Of a stretch of 64,000 bases of DNA, positions 9,328 to 18,780 are shown piece after piece. The stretch is from Hoeflea marina. Its GTDB lineage: Bacteria; Pseudomonadota; Alphaproteobacteria; Rhizobiales; Rhizobiaceae. The stretch is taken from contig NZ_QGTR01000003.1 in assembly GCF_003182275.1 (NCBI RefSeq), positions 1 through 64,000 of the forward strand. The letters are read 5' to 3'. A model generated the notes under the pieces. That model did no database searches, was not told where the DNA came from, and saw only the letters and a list, made by a program, of their open reading frames with translations. A program made the translations under genes and the position numbers. The first letter of the stretch is position 1; each line of letters begins with the position of its first letter.

Positions 9328-10053
9328 TCAGCGACCGCTGCCAAGGGTCTTGATCGCCTCCCGCAGGGTATCCTCGGTCGAGCGCATCGACGCCGAGGCA
9401 TTCTCGAACGCCCGGGACACCATGATGAGGCGGCTCATTTCGGCGACTGGATTGACGTTGGATTCCTCCAGGTATCCCTGCACCACGCCGACGCCGGCCC
9501 TGTCGACTGCGGGCTCGGCGGGAACCGTCGGAATGACACCGAGCGAGCCCTGGCGCGCGTATCCCTGGGTCAGATCCGCCGTGAAGAGACCGATGGCGCC
9601 GATGGGCGTTCCGTTCTGCGTCAGATTGCCGTCCTGGCCGGCGAAAGGAGCCCCGGCGGCCGGATCGAGCTGGATGGGAGCCCCGCCGGGATCGAGCACC
9701 GGATAGCCGTCGATGTTCACCAGTTCGCCGGTCTGGGTCATGGTGAAACGACCGTCTCGGGTCAGAACCGGACCGGTCGGGGATTCAATCTGGAACCAGG
9801 CATCACCGCGCACCGCGAAATCGAACTCGCTGCCGGTGTTGCGGAGGCCGCCGTTCTCGTTGGAGAGGAAGTCGGTGCCTTCATCGACAAACGAAACCCG
9901 GGTGTCGCCCGCATTGGCCAGCACTTCGTCGAACTTGATCTCGGTGGCGCGGAAGCCCGTGGTGTTGGCGTTGGCGACGTTGTCGGCGATCGTCGTCAGC
10001 CGGCGTTCCAGCGCCAGCTGCGAAGACAGGACGACATTGATGGCGCCCTGCAT
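9328..10053 (-). CDS. flgF: Flagellar basal-body rod protein FlgF
   Basis: FlgF is a proximal rod protein of the FlgE/F/G family. I start it at the ATG at 10053 (MQGAINVVLSSQLALE), which overlaps the stop of the preceding DUF1217 gene; the upstream frame is that gene's shadow. The 241-residue protein has the rod signature DNVANANTTGFRATEIKF and the C-terminal VAEMSRLIMVSRAFENA. The FlgF rather than FlgG assignment follows from the separate flgG in this window and from the rhizobial order flgF-fliI. Confidence 0.93.
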   Translation of the reverse strand: MQGAINVVLSSQLALERRLTTIADNVANANTTGFRATEIKFDEVLANAGDTRVSFVDEGTDFLSNENGGLRNTGSEFDFAVRGDAWFQIESPTGPVLTRDGRFTMTQTGELVNIDGYPVLDPGGAPIQLDPAAGAPFAGQDGNLTQNGTPIGAIGLFTADLTQGYARQGSLGVIPTVPAEPAVDRAGVGVVQGYLEESNVNPVAEMSRLIMVSRAFENASASMRSTEDTLREAIKTLGSGR

Positions 10054-10835
10054 CAGCGGCCCCCGAGCTTGAGGCTGTTGATGGACATCAGCAGATCGGC
10101 CGAGATTCCCTGATCGTAAGAGGAGGTGAACAGCTGGGTGACGTCGATCGTGCCCGCGGACGGATTTTCCAGTTCCCACAGCGCGGTGAAGCGCTCGATG
10201 AACTTGCTCAACTTCTCGGGATCGGTGAAATCGGCGAGATCGAGCTTCGAATTGATGAAGTCGGCCTGGCGGTCGATGTTGGAATTGGCGAATTCCGCGG
10301 GAAGGCCAAGAGCGGTGCGGACAACATCATACAGGGCGGTGTCGGCCAGAATGCCGTAGGCCGACGTGACGGAAGGGGCATTGCGTTCGAAGTAGAGGGC
10401 GAGGCGCACGCCGGTGTTGTCCTGACCGGCTTCCTCCTCCAGCGTCTGGCGCATGTACTTGTCGACCGTTCCCTGCTGCGCCTTGGTGAACACAGTGGCG
10501 GTGCCGCCATGGCGGGCGAAGTTGAAGGTCTCGACGAAAGCGGAGTAGCGGGTGTCGGTGAGTTGCTTGGCGAAGGCGCCGTCGTCGTCGATGCCCTCGG
10601 TCAGCGCCTTCCTGATGAAGGCCTTCGCGTAGGTCATGTCCTCGAGGCCGTGCGCCTTCATCGCATAGTTGAATATGCGCGTGTCGGCCATGAAGGCGTC
10701 GATGCTCTTGATGTTGCCGATATTGGCCAGATAATATTCCGTGTCGCGCTCGACCAGCGGCTCCTTGGCGACCAGTTCGATGGAACGCGTCATGTCCTTG
10801 GCGATCTGGCGATAGCTCGTGTAGGTTGTGGTCAA
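10053..10835 (-). CDS. DUF1217 family flagellar protein
   Basis: The 260-residue protein contains repeated blocks typical of DUF1217 proteins, which sit in alphaproteobacterial flagellar clusters: TSYRQIAKDMTRSIELVAKE, then AMKAHGLEDMTYAKAFIRKA. I place the start at a TTG at 10835 because a strong GAGGAAG ribosome site lies 8 bases upstream and the family sequence begins right there; the next ATG would delete conserved residues. It is the first gene of the leftward block, and divergent motA begins 213 bases away. Its function is unknown; Sinorhizobium has a gene of this kind at the same position beside motA. Confidence 0.85.
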   Translation of the reverse strand: MTTTYTSYRQIAKDMTRSIELVAKEPLVERDTEYYLANIGNIKSIDAFMADTRIFNYAMKAHGLEDMTYAKAFIRKALTEGIDDDGAFAKQLTDTRYSAFVETFNFARHGGTATVFTKAQQGTVDKYMRQTLEEEAGQDNTGVRLALYFERNAPSVTSAYGILADTALYDVVRTALGLPAEFANSNIDRQADFINSKLDLADFTDPEKLSKFIERFTALWELENPSAGTIDVTQLFTSSYDQGISADLLMSINSLKLGGR

Positions 10836-11048
10836 CGGTTCTTCCTCGCTGGCGCAGACAGCGCGGGTTTCCGCTTCGCTGCAAAGCCCATACGCCCATT
10901 CCCGGACATGCCTGTTCCGTTTAGGCGCATTCGCTTGCGCGAAGCTGGCGGGCGGGCGGGTTCCGTTAACTGACGGGAGTGATTCAGCTTCACACAAGGC
11001 TGAAGCCGTAGGCAAGAGAACGGGTCTTAAACAGGGCGAACTGTAATA
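10836..11048. promoter_or_regulatory. Divergent control region between DUF1217 gene and motA
   Basis: These 213 bases separate the leftward basal-body operon from the rightward motA-fliM-fliN-fliG-flhB operon, so promoters for both must lie here unless the leftward genes are read through from motA antisense, which is unlikely. I did not find a match good enough to name a sigma factor. A short AGGGCGAACTGTAATA stretch precedes the motA ATG and includes its ribosome-binding site. Confidence 0.45.
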
Positions 11049-11927
11049 ATGAACATTGTGCTTGGTTTCGTCGTGGTGATCGGCTGCATGCTTGGCGGCT
11101 TCATGGCCATGGGCGGTCACGTGGAAGCGCTGGTCCAGCCCTTCGAACTGCTGATCATCGGCGGCGCCGCGCTCGGCGTCTTCGTCATGTCCAACCCGGT
11201 CAAGACCATCAAGGACACCGGCAAGGCGGTGATGGAGGCGCTGAAATATTCGGTGCCGCACGAGCGCCAGTATCTCGATACGCTCGGCATCCTCTACACG
11301 CTGATGCGCGACCTGCGCACGAAGTCGCGCAACGAAATCGAAAGCCACATCGACAATCCCGAGGAGTCCGAACTCTTCCTGGCCGCGCCGACGGTGCTCA
11401 AGAACAAGGACCTGACATCGTTCATCTGCGACTATGTCCGCCTGATCATCATCGGCAATGCCCGGCCGCACGAGATCGAGGCACTGATGGACGAGGAAAT
11501 CCAGACCATCTCGCACGACAAGCTCAAGGCCTATCATGCGATGACGACGGTGTCCGACGCCTGCCCGGCCATCGGCATCATCGCCGCCGTTCTCGGCGTG
11601 GTGAAGGCCATGGGCGCCATCAACGAATCACCCGAGGTTCTGGGCGGCCTGATCGGCGCCGCCCTGGTCGGCACCATGCTCGGCATTTTCCTGTCCTATT
11701 GCCTGCTGGCGCCGATCGCCGGCAACATCAAGCTGGTGCGCACGAAGCAGAACCGCCTCTATGTCATCGTCAAGCAGACGCTGCTTGCCTACATGAACGG
11801 CTCGGTCCCGCAGGTCGCGCTCGAGCACGGCCGCAAGACCATCTCCTCCTACGAACGGCCGTCCATCGACGCCGTCGAGCAGGAAATGATGAATCCGGGC
11901 GGTGGCGCCGATGCCAAGGCGGCCTGA
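11049..11927 (+). CDS. motA: Flagellar motor stator protein MotA
   Basis: MotA forms the proton-channel stator with MotB. The 292-residue protein begins with a membrane segment ([18 protein letters not shown]). It has a large cytoplasmic loop, then the conserved [21 protein letters not shown] and [19 protein letters not shown], which form the third and fourth membrane segments. No motB is present in this window; rhizobia usually keep motB with motC and motD at another part of the locus. It leads the rightward operon, and the next gene begins 4 bases after its stop. Confidence 0.97.
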   Translation: MNIVLGFVVVIGCMLGGFMAMGGHVEALVQPFELLIIGGAALGVFVMSNPVKTIKDTGKAVMEALKYSVPHERQYLDTLGILYTLMRDLRTKSRNEIESHIDNPEESELFLAAPTVLKNKDLTSFICDYVRLIIIGNARPHEIEALMDEEIQTISHDKLKAYHAMTTVSDACPAIGIIAAVLGVVKAMGAINESPEVLGGLIGAALVGTMLGIFLSYCLLAPIAGNIKLVRTKQNRLYVIVKQTLLAYMNGSVPQVALEHGRKTISSYERPSIDAVEQEMMNPGGGADAKAA

Positions 11928-11931
11928 CGCA

Positions 11932-12888
11932 ATGGGCACCCTCGCAGACACCGCATCTCCCGCCGGGCTCTCGGCCTTCGACCCGGACCTGCTGAGCCGG
12001 ATGACCGGCGAGCTCGGCGATCGCATCGCCATCGAGAGCCGGGGACTGCAACTGCAGTCGGTGATCGCGCAGCAGTTCCAGGCCGGGTTTCTCAAATCGA
12101 CGGGCCTTGTCATCGACGTGCGGCCCGGCGATATCCTGCGCGGGCGGCGGCGCGCACTGATCGAGGATCTCAACCACGATATCGCCTGCTGCGACGCCAC
12201 AATCCGCGGATGGTCGACAGAAGTGAGCCATTTCTGCGGCACCAAGCTGGTGATCGCACTCGTGGAATGCCTGCTTGGCGGCAGCGACCCCGACGATCTC
12301 GATGTCACCGCGCGCCCGCTTTCCAACATCGAGCTGGACATGTCGATGGTGGTGTTCGAGCAGCTCAACGACAGTCTCAAGGCTGCCGTCTCGTCGGACT
12401 CCAGCATTCGCGCGAGCATCGCCAGGCCAGGCTCGAGCATCATCGACGCAGACGACGATCCGGTGCCGGACTTCCACGCCGTCGCCCTCTGCCTGAACGT
12501 CGAGTTCGGTTCGGTGACGACGGCCCTGACCATCGTGGTGTCGCAGGCCGTGCTGCTGAAGACGAAGGTCATCGCCGCACCCAAGGCGGCGAAGGGCGAC
12601 AAGGACGCCAAGAGCGACTGGGCAAGCAGGCTGAGCAAAAACGTGATCCGCTCGCAAGTCGACCTCGAGGCGCGGATCAATCTCGAGCCGATGCGGATCG
12701 GCGACATCAGCCGGCTGCAGCCGGGCGACCTGCTCGCTTTCGCCGATACCGGCGATATCGACGTGACGCTCGGGGCAAACGGCAAGGACCTGTTTTCATG
12801 CGCCATGGGGCGTTCCGGCCAGCGCTACATGCTGCGGGTGCAGAAGCCGGCGGGCCCCGACGAGGACTGGAAGAATGACTTTGCCTGA
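11932..12888 (+). CDS. fliM: Flagellar motor switch protein FliM
   Basis: FliM is the C-ring protein that binds CheY-P and sets rotation direction. I start it at ATG 11932 (MGTLADTASPAG), just after the motA stop; the frame upstream overlaps motA. The 318-residue protein has a middle CheC-like domain with LVIALVECLLGGSDPDDLD and a C-terminal SpoA-type domain with RINLEPMRIGDISRLQPGDLL. The usual N-terminal CheY-binding motif (EIDALL type) is not recognisable, as is common for divergent rhizobial FliM. Confidence 0.9.
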   Translation: MGTLADTASPAGLSAFDPDLLSRMTGELGDRIAIESRGLQLQSVIAQQFQAGFLKSTGLVIDVRPGDILRGRRRALIEDLNHDIACCDATIRGWSTEVSHFCGTKLVIALVECLLGGSDPDDLDVTARPLSNIELDMSMVVFEQLNDSLKAAVSSDSSIRASIARPGSSIIDADDDPVPDFHAVALCLNVEFGSVTTALTIVVSQAVLLKTKVIAAPKAAKGDKDAKSDWASRLSKNVIRSQVDLEARINLEPMRIGDISRLQPGDLLAFADTGDIDVTLGANGKDLFSCAMGRSGQRYMLRVQKPAGPDEDWKNDFA

Positions 12889-12947
12889 TACCGGAGCGAG
12901 ACCGACTGGCGCAGGCCCCGGGCAAGCTTGGCGCGGGATAAAGATCC

Positions 12948-13580
12948 ATGGCAACTGACAATGCACTCGAAAACAGCATCGATGTGACTGAAAGCGACGA
13001 GCTTGATCAGGCAATCGACGGTCTTCGCGGCGTCCTGAAAAAAGACGCCGGCGCCTTTGAGGCTTCCGGCGATGAAAGTGTGGATACGATGGGTGGCGCA
13101 CAAGCGTTCGGCTCCGACTTCGGCGCGGATTTTGCCGACGACACGGCGGGTGGCGGGCTCAATGATCCGTTCAACATCGGCGACAGCGGCACCGACGCGC
13201 TCGGCGGCGATTTCGGCATGGGAACCGACTTCGGCGCCAGCCCGTATGCCAGCCCGCAACCGGACCTCAGCGCGATGGCCAGCATGGAACCGGGAGCGCC
13301 GGTTGGCGCCACCGGCAATGTCCGCGTCGACATGGTCCTCGACATCCCGATCGATGTGCAGATCATTCTCGGCACCAGCCGCATGGCGGTGTCGTCGCTG
13401 ATGGAGCTTTCGGAAGGCTCGACCATCGCCCTGGACCGCAAGATCGGCGAGCCGGTCGAGATCGTGGTCAACGGCAAGCTTATCGGCCGGGGCGAGATCA
13501 CGGTGCTGGAAAGCGATGAGACCCGCTTCGGCGTGCGCATGATCGAAGTCGTCGGCGCCGCCGTCAAGAAGGCCAAGTGA
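12948..13580 (+). CDS. fliN: Flagellar motor switch protein FliN
   Basis: FliN is the lower C-ring component and docks the export ATPase complex. The 210-residue product is longer than enterobacterial FliN because of an acidic, Gly/Asp-rich N-terminal extension (about residues 1-120), a known rhizobial feature. The C-terminal SpoA domain has [38 protein letters not shown] and [17 protein letters not shown]. It lies 59 bases after fliM and ends just before fliG. Confidence 0.95.
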   Translation: MATDNALENSIDVTESDELDQAIDGLRGVLKKDAGAFEASGDESVDTMGGAQAFGSDFGADFADDTAGGGLNDPFNIGDSGTDALGGDFGMGTDFGASPYASPQPDLSAMASMEPGAPVGATGNVRVDMVLDIPIDVQIILGTSRMAVSSLMELSEGSTIALDRKIGEPVEIVVNGKLIGRGEITVLESDETRFGVRMIEVVGAAVKKAK

Positions 13581-13581
13581 C

Positions 13582-14628
13582 ATGAGCCTATACGAAGAGC
13601 ACGGAGGAAGTCTCCCCGGCGGCCTGGAGCCGCTGAGCCCTTCGGACAAGGCCGCCGCGGTGCTGCTTGCCATGGGCAAGCCGGTGGCCGGCAAGCTCCT
13701 CAAGTTCTTCGAATACGAGGAACTCCAGGCCATCATCAAGAAGGCGCAGACCTTGCGGTCGATCCCCCCGCAGGAACTCGTCGCCCTCGTCAACGAGTTC
13801 GAGGACCTCTTCAGCGAAGGCGCCGGACTGATGGACAACGCCAAGGCGATGGAGGGCATTCTCGAGGAAGGCCTGACGCCGGACGAAGTCGACGGCCTGC
13901 TCGGGCGCCGGACCCAGTTCAAGGATTACGAGACGTCGATCTGGGAGCGATTGCAGGATGCCGATCCGGTGCGGATCAGCCGCTTCATCGAGAAGGAGCA
14001 TCCTCAGACCTCCGCCTACATCCTGTCGATGCTGCCGTCGGCCTTCGCCGGCAAGCTTCTCATGCAGCTTCCGGACGCCAACCGCGTCGACATCGTCCAC
14101 CGCGCGGTCAATCTGAAGAAGGTCAATCCGCGTGCCGCCGAGATCATCGAATCGCGTGTGCGCGACCTGGTCGCCGAAATGGACGCGGAGAAGACTAACA
14201 CCGGCACCGTGCGCGTGGCCGACATGATGAACGAGCTGAGCAAAACGGATGTCGAGACCCTGCTGGAGCAGCTGCAGGCTGTCAGCGTCGCCGATGTCGA
14301 GAAGGTCAGGCCGCGCATCTTCCTGTTCGACGACATCGTGCTGATGCCGCAGCGCAGCCGCGTCACCCTGTTCAATGACATCTCGGGCGACGTCATCACC
14401 CTCGCCCTGCGCGGCGCGGACAATGCACTGTGCGAGTCAGTGCTGTCGGCCATCGGAGCGCGCCAGCGCCGCATGATCGAGTCCGATCTTTCCTCCGGGG
14501 CCGCCGGGGTCAGCATCCGCGAGATCGCCGTGGCAAGGCGGACCATCTCGCAGGAGGCCATCCGTCTTGCCGGGCTTGAGCAAATCACCCTGCGCGAGGC
14601 CGGAGCACCGGCCGCGCAGGCCGCCTGA
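13582..14628 (+). CDS. fliG: Flagellar motor switch protein FliG
   Basis: FliG links the MS ring to FliM and takes the torque from MotA. The 348-residue protein has the N-terminal FliF-binding domain beginning LSPSDKAAAVLLAMGKPVAG, the middle EHPQTSAYILSMLPSAFAGKL stretch (EHPQ motif) and a C-terminal charged helix region. The start ATG at 13582 lies 2 bases after the fliN stop. Confidence 0.97.
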   Translation: MSLYEEHGGSLPGGLEPLSPSDKAAAVLLAMGKPVAGKLLKFFEYEELQAIIKKAQTLRSIPPQELVALVNEFEDLFSEGAGLMDNAKAMEGILEEGLTPDEVDGLLGRRTQFKDYETSIWERLQDADPVRISRFIEKEHPQTSAYILSMLPSAFAGKLLMQLPDANRVDIVHRAVNLKKVNPRAAEIIESRVRDLVAEMDAEKTNTGTVRVADMMNELSKTDVETLLEQLQAVSVADVEKVRPRIFLFDDIVLMPQRSRVTLFNDISGDVITLALRGADNALCESVLSAIGARQRRMIESDLSSGAAGVSIREIAVARRTISQEAIRLAGLEQITLREAGAPAAQAA

Positions 14629-14642
14629 CGCTCTGACAGCTC

Positions 14643-15734
14643 ATGGCGGACGATGCTGACAAGGACAGCAAGACCGAGGAGCCGACCGAGAAGAAGATCC
14701 GGGACGCGCTCGACAAGGGCAACATCCCGTTCTCCCGCGAAGTTCCTTCCTTCGCATCCGCGCTCGCAATCCTCGTCTATCTGGTCTTCTTTCTCCCCAA
14801 TTCGGCGGGACACTTCGCCGAGTCGCTGCGCGATGTCTTCGAGAAGGCGGACGGGTGGAAGCTGGAAAACGGCGGCGACGCCATGTTCCTGTTCCAGAAC
14901 CTGTTCTGGGCGGCTTCGGGGGTGCTGCTGCCGGCACTGGCGCTGCTGATGACATTCGGCCTGGCGGCATCCGTGCTGCAGAACATGCCAAGTCCTGTTC
15001 TCGACCGGATCCAACCTAAACTCGAGCGCATCTCGATCGGCAAGGGATTCGGGCGGATCTACAGTGCCAAGGGCATGGTGGAATTCGGCAAGTCGATGTT
15101 CAAGATCATCGTGGTCTCCATCGCCATCGTCGCCGTCATGAAGAACGAGTATCTGGCGTCGCTCGCTTCCATGTTCGCCGATCCGCAGACCATCGGCGTC
15201 GAACTGTCGCGGATGGCCGGCAAGATCGTCGTGGTCATCATCATCGCCACGGCGACACTGGCCATCGCCGACCTGTTGTGGACCCGCTACAGCTGGCACA
15301 ACGACCTGAAGATGAGCCGCCAGGACATCAAGGACGAACACAAACAGTCCGACGGCGACCCGATCATGAAGGCGCGGCAACGGTCGCTCGCCCGAGACCG
15401 GGCGCGGCGGCGGATGATCTCGGCGGTGCCGCGGGCGACGCTGGTGATCGCCAATCCGACGCATTTCGCCGTCGCGCTGCGCTACGTTCCGTCCGAGGGC
15501 GGCGCGCCGGTGGTGGTGGCCAAGGGCACGGATCTCATTGCCCTCAAGATCCGCGAGATCGCGGAGGCCAACGGCATTCCGGTTTTCGAGGACCCGCCGC
15601 TCGCGCGATCCATGTTTGCGCAAGTCTCGGTCGATAGCTTCATTCCGCAGGTGTTTTACAAGGCTGTCGCCGAACTGGTTCACCGAATCTATGCCAAGAA
15701 GGCCAAACCTAAGCGTGAGGGCAGTCCCCAATGA
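14643..15734 (+). CDS. flhB: Flagellar export gate protein FlhB
   Basis: FlhB is the specificity-switching component of the type III export gate. The 363-residue product has the N-terminal signature [19 protein letters not shown], four hydrophobic segments, and the autocleavage motif NPTH (in [14 protein letters not shown]). The C-terminal cytoplasmic domain includes [10 protein letters not shown]. It starts 14 bases after fliG. Confidence 0.98.
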   Translation: MADDADKDSKTEEPTEKKIRDALDKGNIPFSREVPSFASALAILVYLVFFLPNSAGHFAESLRDVFEKADGWKLENGGDAMFLFQNLFWAASGVLLPALALLMTFGLAASVLQNMPSPVLDRIQPKLERISIGKGFGRIYSAKGMVEFGKSMFKIIVVSIAIVAVMKNEYLASLASMFADPQTIGVELSRMAGKIVVVIIIATATLAIADLLWTRYSWHNDLKMSRQDIKDEHKQSDGDPIMKARQRSLARDRARRRMISAVPRATLVIANPTHFAVALRYVPSEGGAPVVVAKGTDLIALKIREIAEANGIPVFEDPPLARSMFAQVSVDSFIPQVFYKAVAELVHRIYAKKAKPKREGSPQ

Positions 15735-16186
15735 AGCCATGTCCTTTTTCCGGTGACCGGGAGAAGATTGTCGCGGACGCAATGTGCCCGGTGGCAAGCG
15801 AACTGCGGCTGATCGAAGTCGCCGACCTGATCGCAATGCTGCGCTTCGAGCGGCACGCCGACCTTGATGATCTTGTGACCTCCGCTGCCGAGCTGTATTT
15901 CCTGCCCGGCACGGTCAAGCTCGGCATCGGAGGCGACTACAAGCTCGACTGGCGCGGCAATGCGCGGGTCGTGCTGGACCTCGAGATCAAGCCGATGGGC
16001 GTCACCGTCTATGCAAGGCTGACTCTCGAACATGACTGCGCAGGCGTGGAAATCGATCACATCGCCTTCGAGAGGCCGAGTGACGATCCGGTGCTGAACA
16101 CGGCATTCCTGGAGGAAACCCTGCATGCGGCGGCCTACAAGCCCATCCGCGCGGCGGTGGCGGCAAGGAGCGGGGCCGCCGCCTGA
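15731..16186 (+). CDS. Conserved unknown protein at end of flhB operon
   Basis: The 151-residue soluble protein has no domain that I recognise. It overlaps the flhB stop by 4 bases, so it is almost certainly co-translated with flhB. Sinorhizobium has an unknown gene (the SMc03017 position) between flhB and visR, which makes it a conserved resident rather than a chance frame. The middle is beta-rich ([20 protein letters not shown]), with no signal peptide or membrane segment. Confidence 0.8.
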   Translation: MKPCPFSGDREKIVADAMCPVASELRLIEVADLIAMLRFERHADLDDLVTSAAELYFLPGTVKLGIGGDYKLDWRGNARVVLDLEIKPMGVTVYARLTLEHDCAGVEIDHIAFERPSDDPVLNTAFLEETLHAAAYKPIRAAVAARSGAAA

Positions 16187-16304
16187 GGCGCGGTTCGCCT
16201 TCGGGATTGCCCTGCGTTGTGGCCGCAGCAAAGGCGCCGAAGCGTCGACCGCAACGGACCTGCCGGGCGGCGGTCGAAGTGCGGTTCGCCCCTCCGGATC
16301 TCCA

Positions 16305-16359
16305 GCTTGCCGCATCGTCCCGCGACGGAGCGAGTTTCGACCGGTGTGGAAATCCTCTA
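16305..16359 (-). repeat. Repeat element copy 2, overlapping the visR stop
   Basis: On the minus strand this runs from the visR TAG stop for 55 bases. Its 29-base core (16305-16333) lies 24 bases past the stop, the same spacing as the copy behind fliP (1064-1118). The two cores match at 25 of 29 positions. The most conserved part is CGTCGCGGGAC-ATGCG. It may be a terminator or 3'-UTR element, or a dispersed repeat that has landed next to two stops. Confidence 0.55.
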
Positions 16360-17097
16360 TCCGATCAGGCCGATGCGGATCGCCTTGGCGATGGCCTGGA
16401 TCCGGTTGACGGCGTCGAGCTTGGTGGTTGCCGAGCCGAGATAGGCATTCACGGTGTGCACGGAGAGATTCAGCGCATCACCGATGGCCTCGCTCTTCAT
16501 GCCGTTGCCGACGAGCTGCAGACATTCGATCTCGCGGGCGTTGAGGCTTTCGGGCGCCGCGATCGAGCCGAATTCGAGCTTCAGTGCCTCGCGCATGATG
16601 GAAAACGACTTGCGATGCAGGTCGATGAGGATGTCGGCGCTGAGTTCGAGCCGCTCGGCAAAGAAGACCGTGTAGCCGTTGCCCATGGCTCCCAGCTGCA
16701 CGGGGAACGCAATGCCTGTCCGGCTGTCTGCCGGGTCGCTGGCCGACGTGTACCTGGTCGCGAACAAAGGCCTCGCTTCGCCGCCGGCCAGAATGACAGG
16801 ATGGGGCGAGACCCGCAGATGCGACAGCAGCTTCGGTCCCTCGCTGGCAATCAGGTCCGACACGAGCGACCCCTCGGTTCCCGGCGGACCCTCCATGACG
16901 ACCGACAACTGGCCCGGACTGATCAAGGTGGCCGCGCGGGCAGACAGGACGGCGAACGTGGTCGCCGCCATGGCCCTTTGCATCGCCACCAGGCGGGGAT
17001 AGAGATCGGCCGTGGAGCCGCTCATCCTGGGGGTTGGACCGCCGAACCGGTCGGTCTCTTTTTCATTCGCCGTGCCGGCTTGCCCACCCAGTTCCAT
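16357..17097 (-). CDS. visR: LuxR-family flagellar master regulator VisR
   Basis: VisR and VisN act together as the master activator of flagellar and chemotaxis genes in Sinorhizobium and Agrobacterium. I start the gene at ATG 17097 because a GGAGGGG ribosome site lies just upstream. The 246-residue protein has an N-terminal sensory region and a C-terminal LuxR/GerE helix-turn-helix with LNAREIECLQLVGNGMKSEAI and the recognition segment LSVHTVNAYLGSATTKLDA. It lacks the conserved acyl-homoserine-lactone pocket. visN ends 16 bases upstream. Confidence 0.9.
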   Translation of the reverse strand: MELGGQAGTANEKETDRFGGPTPRMSGSTADLYPRLVAMQRAMAATTFAVLSARAATLISPGQLSVVMEGPPGTEGSLVSDLIASEGPKLLSHLRVSPHPVILAGGEARPLFATRYTSASDPADSRTGIAFPVQLGAMGNGYTVFFAERLELSADILIDLHRKSFSIMREALKLEFGSIAAPESLNAREIECLQLVGNGMKSEAIGDALNLSVHTVNAYLGSATTKLDAVNRIQAIAKAIRIGLIG

Positions 17098-17113
17098 ATC
17101 TATCCCCTCCGAC

Positions 17114-17866
17114 TCAGATGATCCGGTTGCGAACAGCGAACGCAACCGCTTCAGACCGGGTCTTGGCGCCCGTCTTGTTCATGATGCTGGTGATGTAATT
17201 GTTAACCGTGTTGCGGGAGATGCCGATGATGACGGCGATCTCGTCGCTGGTCTTGCCCTCGCCGATCCAGGACAGGCATTCGATTTCGCGGTCGGTCAGA
17301 TCGGCAACCAGACCGGATCGCGCCGTGATGTCGGGAAAATAGGCCGTGTGGTAGGCGCAGGCGAGGGCCGCGTCCCGCAACCGATCGTGCGAGAGAAAGA
17401 CACCCTCTTCGAAAAGCAACAGCAGCACCATCCGTGCCTCCCCCGAATTGTAGGGAAGCAGGCAGATCCGACGCGACAGGCCGGCAGGAAACGGATGGGA
17501 GGGATCACCCTCTATGAAGGAAGGCTCGAAGGCCGCCAGACAGCGGCGGAACTCGCTGTTCCGGGCATGGGCGTTGACCAGGGAAGCGCCGAGGGTCTTG
17601 ACCAGGTCGAACGGCCAATCCGAAGTCACGACAAAATCGAAATTCCGGTCGGAATGGAGGTCGTAGCGGGCAATCATGTAATGGCGGGCCGAAACATAGG
17701 CGCAGATCAAATCCATGCCCGAAGCGATATGGCCACATTGTCGTCGCTGTTCGAGATCTTCCAGCAATACACCGCGTGTTGTCACAAACGCCCCCGTTCC
17801 ATCAGACCCGGCAGGAATTCCGTCAGTCACCCCCGCAAAATCGGGCGCACCGAAATTCCCATCCAC
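17114..17866 (-). CDS. visN: LuxR-family flagellar master regulator VisN
   Basis: This is the partner of VisR; the two form one transcription unit. The 250-residue frame starts at a GTG (17866); no better ATG exists before the conserved part, so the exact start is uncertain. The C-terminal helix-turn-helix is canonical, with LTDREIECLSWIGEGKTSDEI and the stretch ISRNTVNNYITSIMNKTGAK. The N-terminal domain is unlike that of AHL receptors. The identity rests on synteny (visN-visR downstream of fliF in rhizobia) plus length. It is separated from luxI by 311 bases. Confidence 0.88.
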   Translation of the reverse strand: MDGNFGAPDFAGVTDGIPAGSDGTGAFVTTRGVLLEDLEQRRQCGHIASGMDLICAYVSARHYMIARYDLHSDRNFDFVVTSDWPFDLVKTLGASLVNAHARNSEFRRCLAAFEPSFIEGDPSHPFPAGLSRRICLLPYNSGEARMVLLLLFEEGVFLSHDRLRDAALACAYHTAYFPDITARSGLVADLTDREIECLSWIGEGKTSDEIAVIIGISRNTVNNYITSIMNKTGAKTRSEAVAFAVRNRII

Positions 17867-18177
17867 GAAGGCGCACGATCTCTCGCATGTACAGGCATCG
17901 TCCCCGCATCACCTGCCGCGCGAACCTCCGTAAGGGCAATATGCCCGAATCAGTTATTCATGCTAGCATTATGAGTGCCGGACAGTGAGAAATCATTGCC
18001 CCAATCTTGGACTTTACATTCCGATTTTTTTATGAAGGTGTTTTTGACGACGCCCTGTGACCATCCGGCGCCAGCATCGGCATGCGAGCCCATCCCCAAA
18101 ATCGGACCAGGGGCAATAACGTTTCACCGGTTATTAAGAGATTGAACAATATCTAGGATCTGAATAGAGGGTCCGCA
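17867..18177. promoter_or_regulatory. Divergent control region between visN and luxI
   Basis: This 311-base AT-enriched gap drives visN-visR leftward and luxI rightward. It holds a perfect inverted repeat AATAAC-N9-GTTATT at 18115-18135, centred about 53 bases before the luxI ATG and therefore well placed for a regulator-binding site. Near luxI, a GAGG ribosome site lies 9 bases before the start. I saw no classical lux box. Confidence 0.5.
18115..18135. promoter_or_regulatory. Inverted repeat upstream of luxI
   Basis: AATAAC and GTTATT are perfect complements separated by 9 bases, making a 21-bp dyad whose centre lies 53 bases before the luxI ATG. Size and position suit a dimeric LuxR-type activator site, although the sequence is not a canonical lux or tra box. 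It could equally serve visN transcription in the other direction. Confidence 0.35.
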
Positions 18178-18780
18178 ATGATACTGATCATCACACCGGA
18201 AAACAAACACTCGCATTTGAATAAAATAGAGCAGTATTTTCGCATTCGGAAGCAGATATTCTCGGACAGGCTTAAATGGGATGTCGAGGTCGACGGCGAC
18301 CTTGAATACGACAAGTACGATTTCATGCCGAACCAGTACATTCTCTCGCTGGACGACACCGGCACCGTCCTCGGCGGGCTGCGGCAGATGCGCACCACAT
18401 ACCCGACACTGACTTTCGAGAAGTTCTCGGACATGATCGCCGACCCAGCATCGGTGTTCGGGCCGGACACCTGGGAGACGACTCGCTTTGCCATCCGGCC
18501 CGAGGACAAGGACATCCGCTTTGCCAGCGGCGTCAACCGCGTGGCCATCGAACTGTGTGCGGCATCGCTCAAGGCCGGCCTGGAGAGCGGAGTGCGGCGC
18601 CATATTGCCGTCTGCGAGGAGCGGGTTATCAGATTGACGAAGGCATTCGCCATTCCCTGCGAGACGCTTGGACGCAAGACCTCGCCAGAGGGTGGCGACA
18701 TTCTCTGCGTGGGCTGGCAGGTCAGTGAGGAGTCGTTGAGCCGGCTGGACTGGGCACACCGGCAGTACGCGGCCGGGTAG
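18178..18780 (+). CDS. LuxI-type acyl-homoserine-lactone synthase
   Basis: This enzyme makes an N-acyl-homoserine lactone signal from S-adenosylmethionine and an acyl carrier protein or acyl-CoA. The 200-residue protein is full length and keeps the catalytic set of the family: Arg24, Phe28 and Trp34 (RIRKQIF, then LKWDV), Asp45 and Asp48 (EYDKYD), Arg69 (GGLRQM), Glu100 and Arg103 (WETTRFAI). The start ATG has a GAGG site upstream. Its last 59 bases overlap the end of the convergent luxR-type gene. Which acyl chain is used cannot be read from sequence. Confidence 0.95.
   Translation: MILIITPENKHSHLNKIEQYFRIRKQIFSDRLKWDVEVDGDLEYDKYDFMPNQYILSLDDTGTVLGGLRQMRTTYPTLTFEKFSDMIADPASVFGPDTWETTRFAIRPEDKDIRFASGVNRVAIELCAASLKAGLESGVRRHIAVCEERVIRLTKAFAIPCETLGRKTSPEGGDILCVGWQVSEESLSRLDWAHRQYAAG

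Noticed and set aside
10836-11537. Extension of the DUF1217 frame upstream over motA
   Set aside because: The family sequence begins at the TTG at 10835 with a strong ribosome site; the extension is antisense to motA and unlike any protein.
16187-16356. Small frames between the flhB-linked gene and visR
   Set aside because: No motif, and the region is explained by the repeat element and convergent 3' ends.
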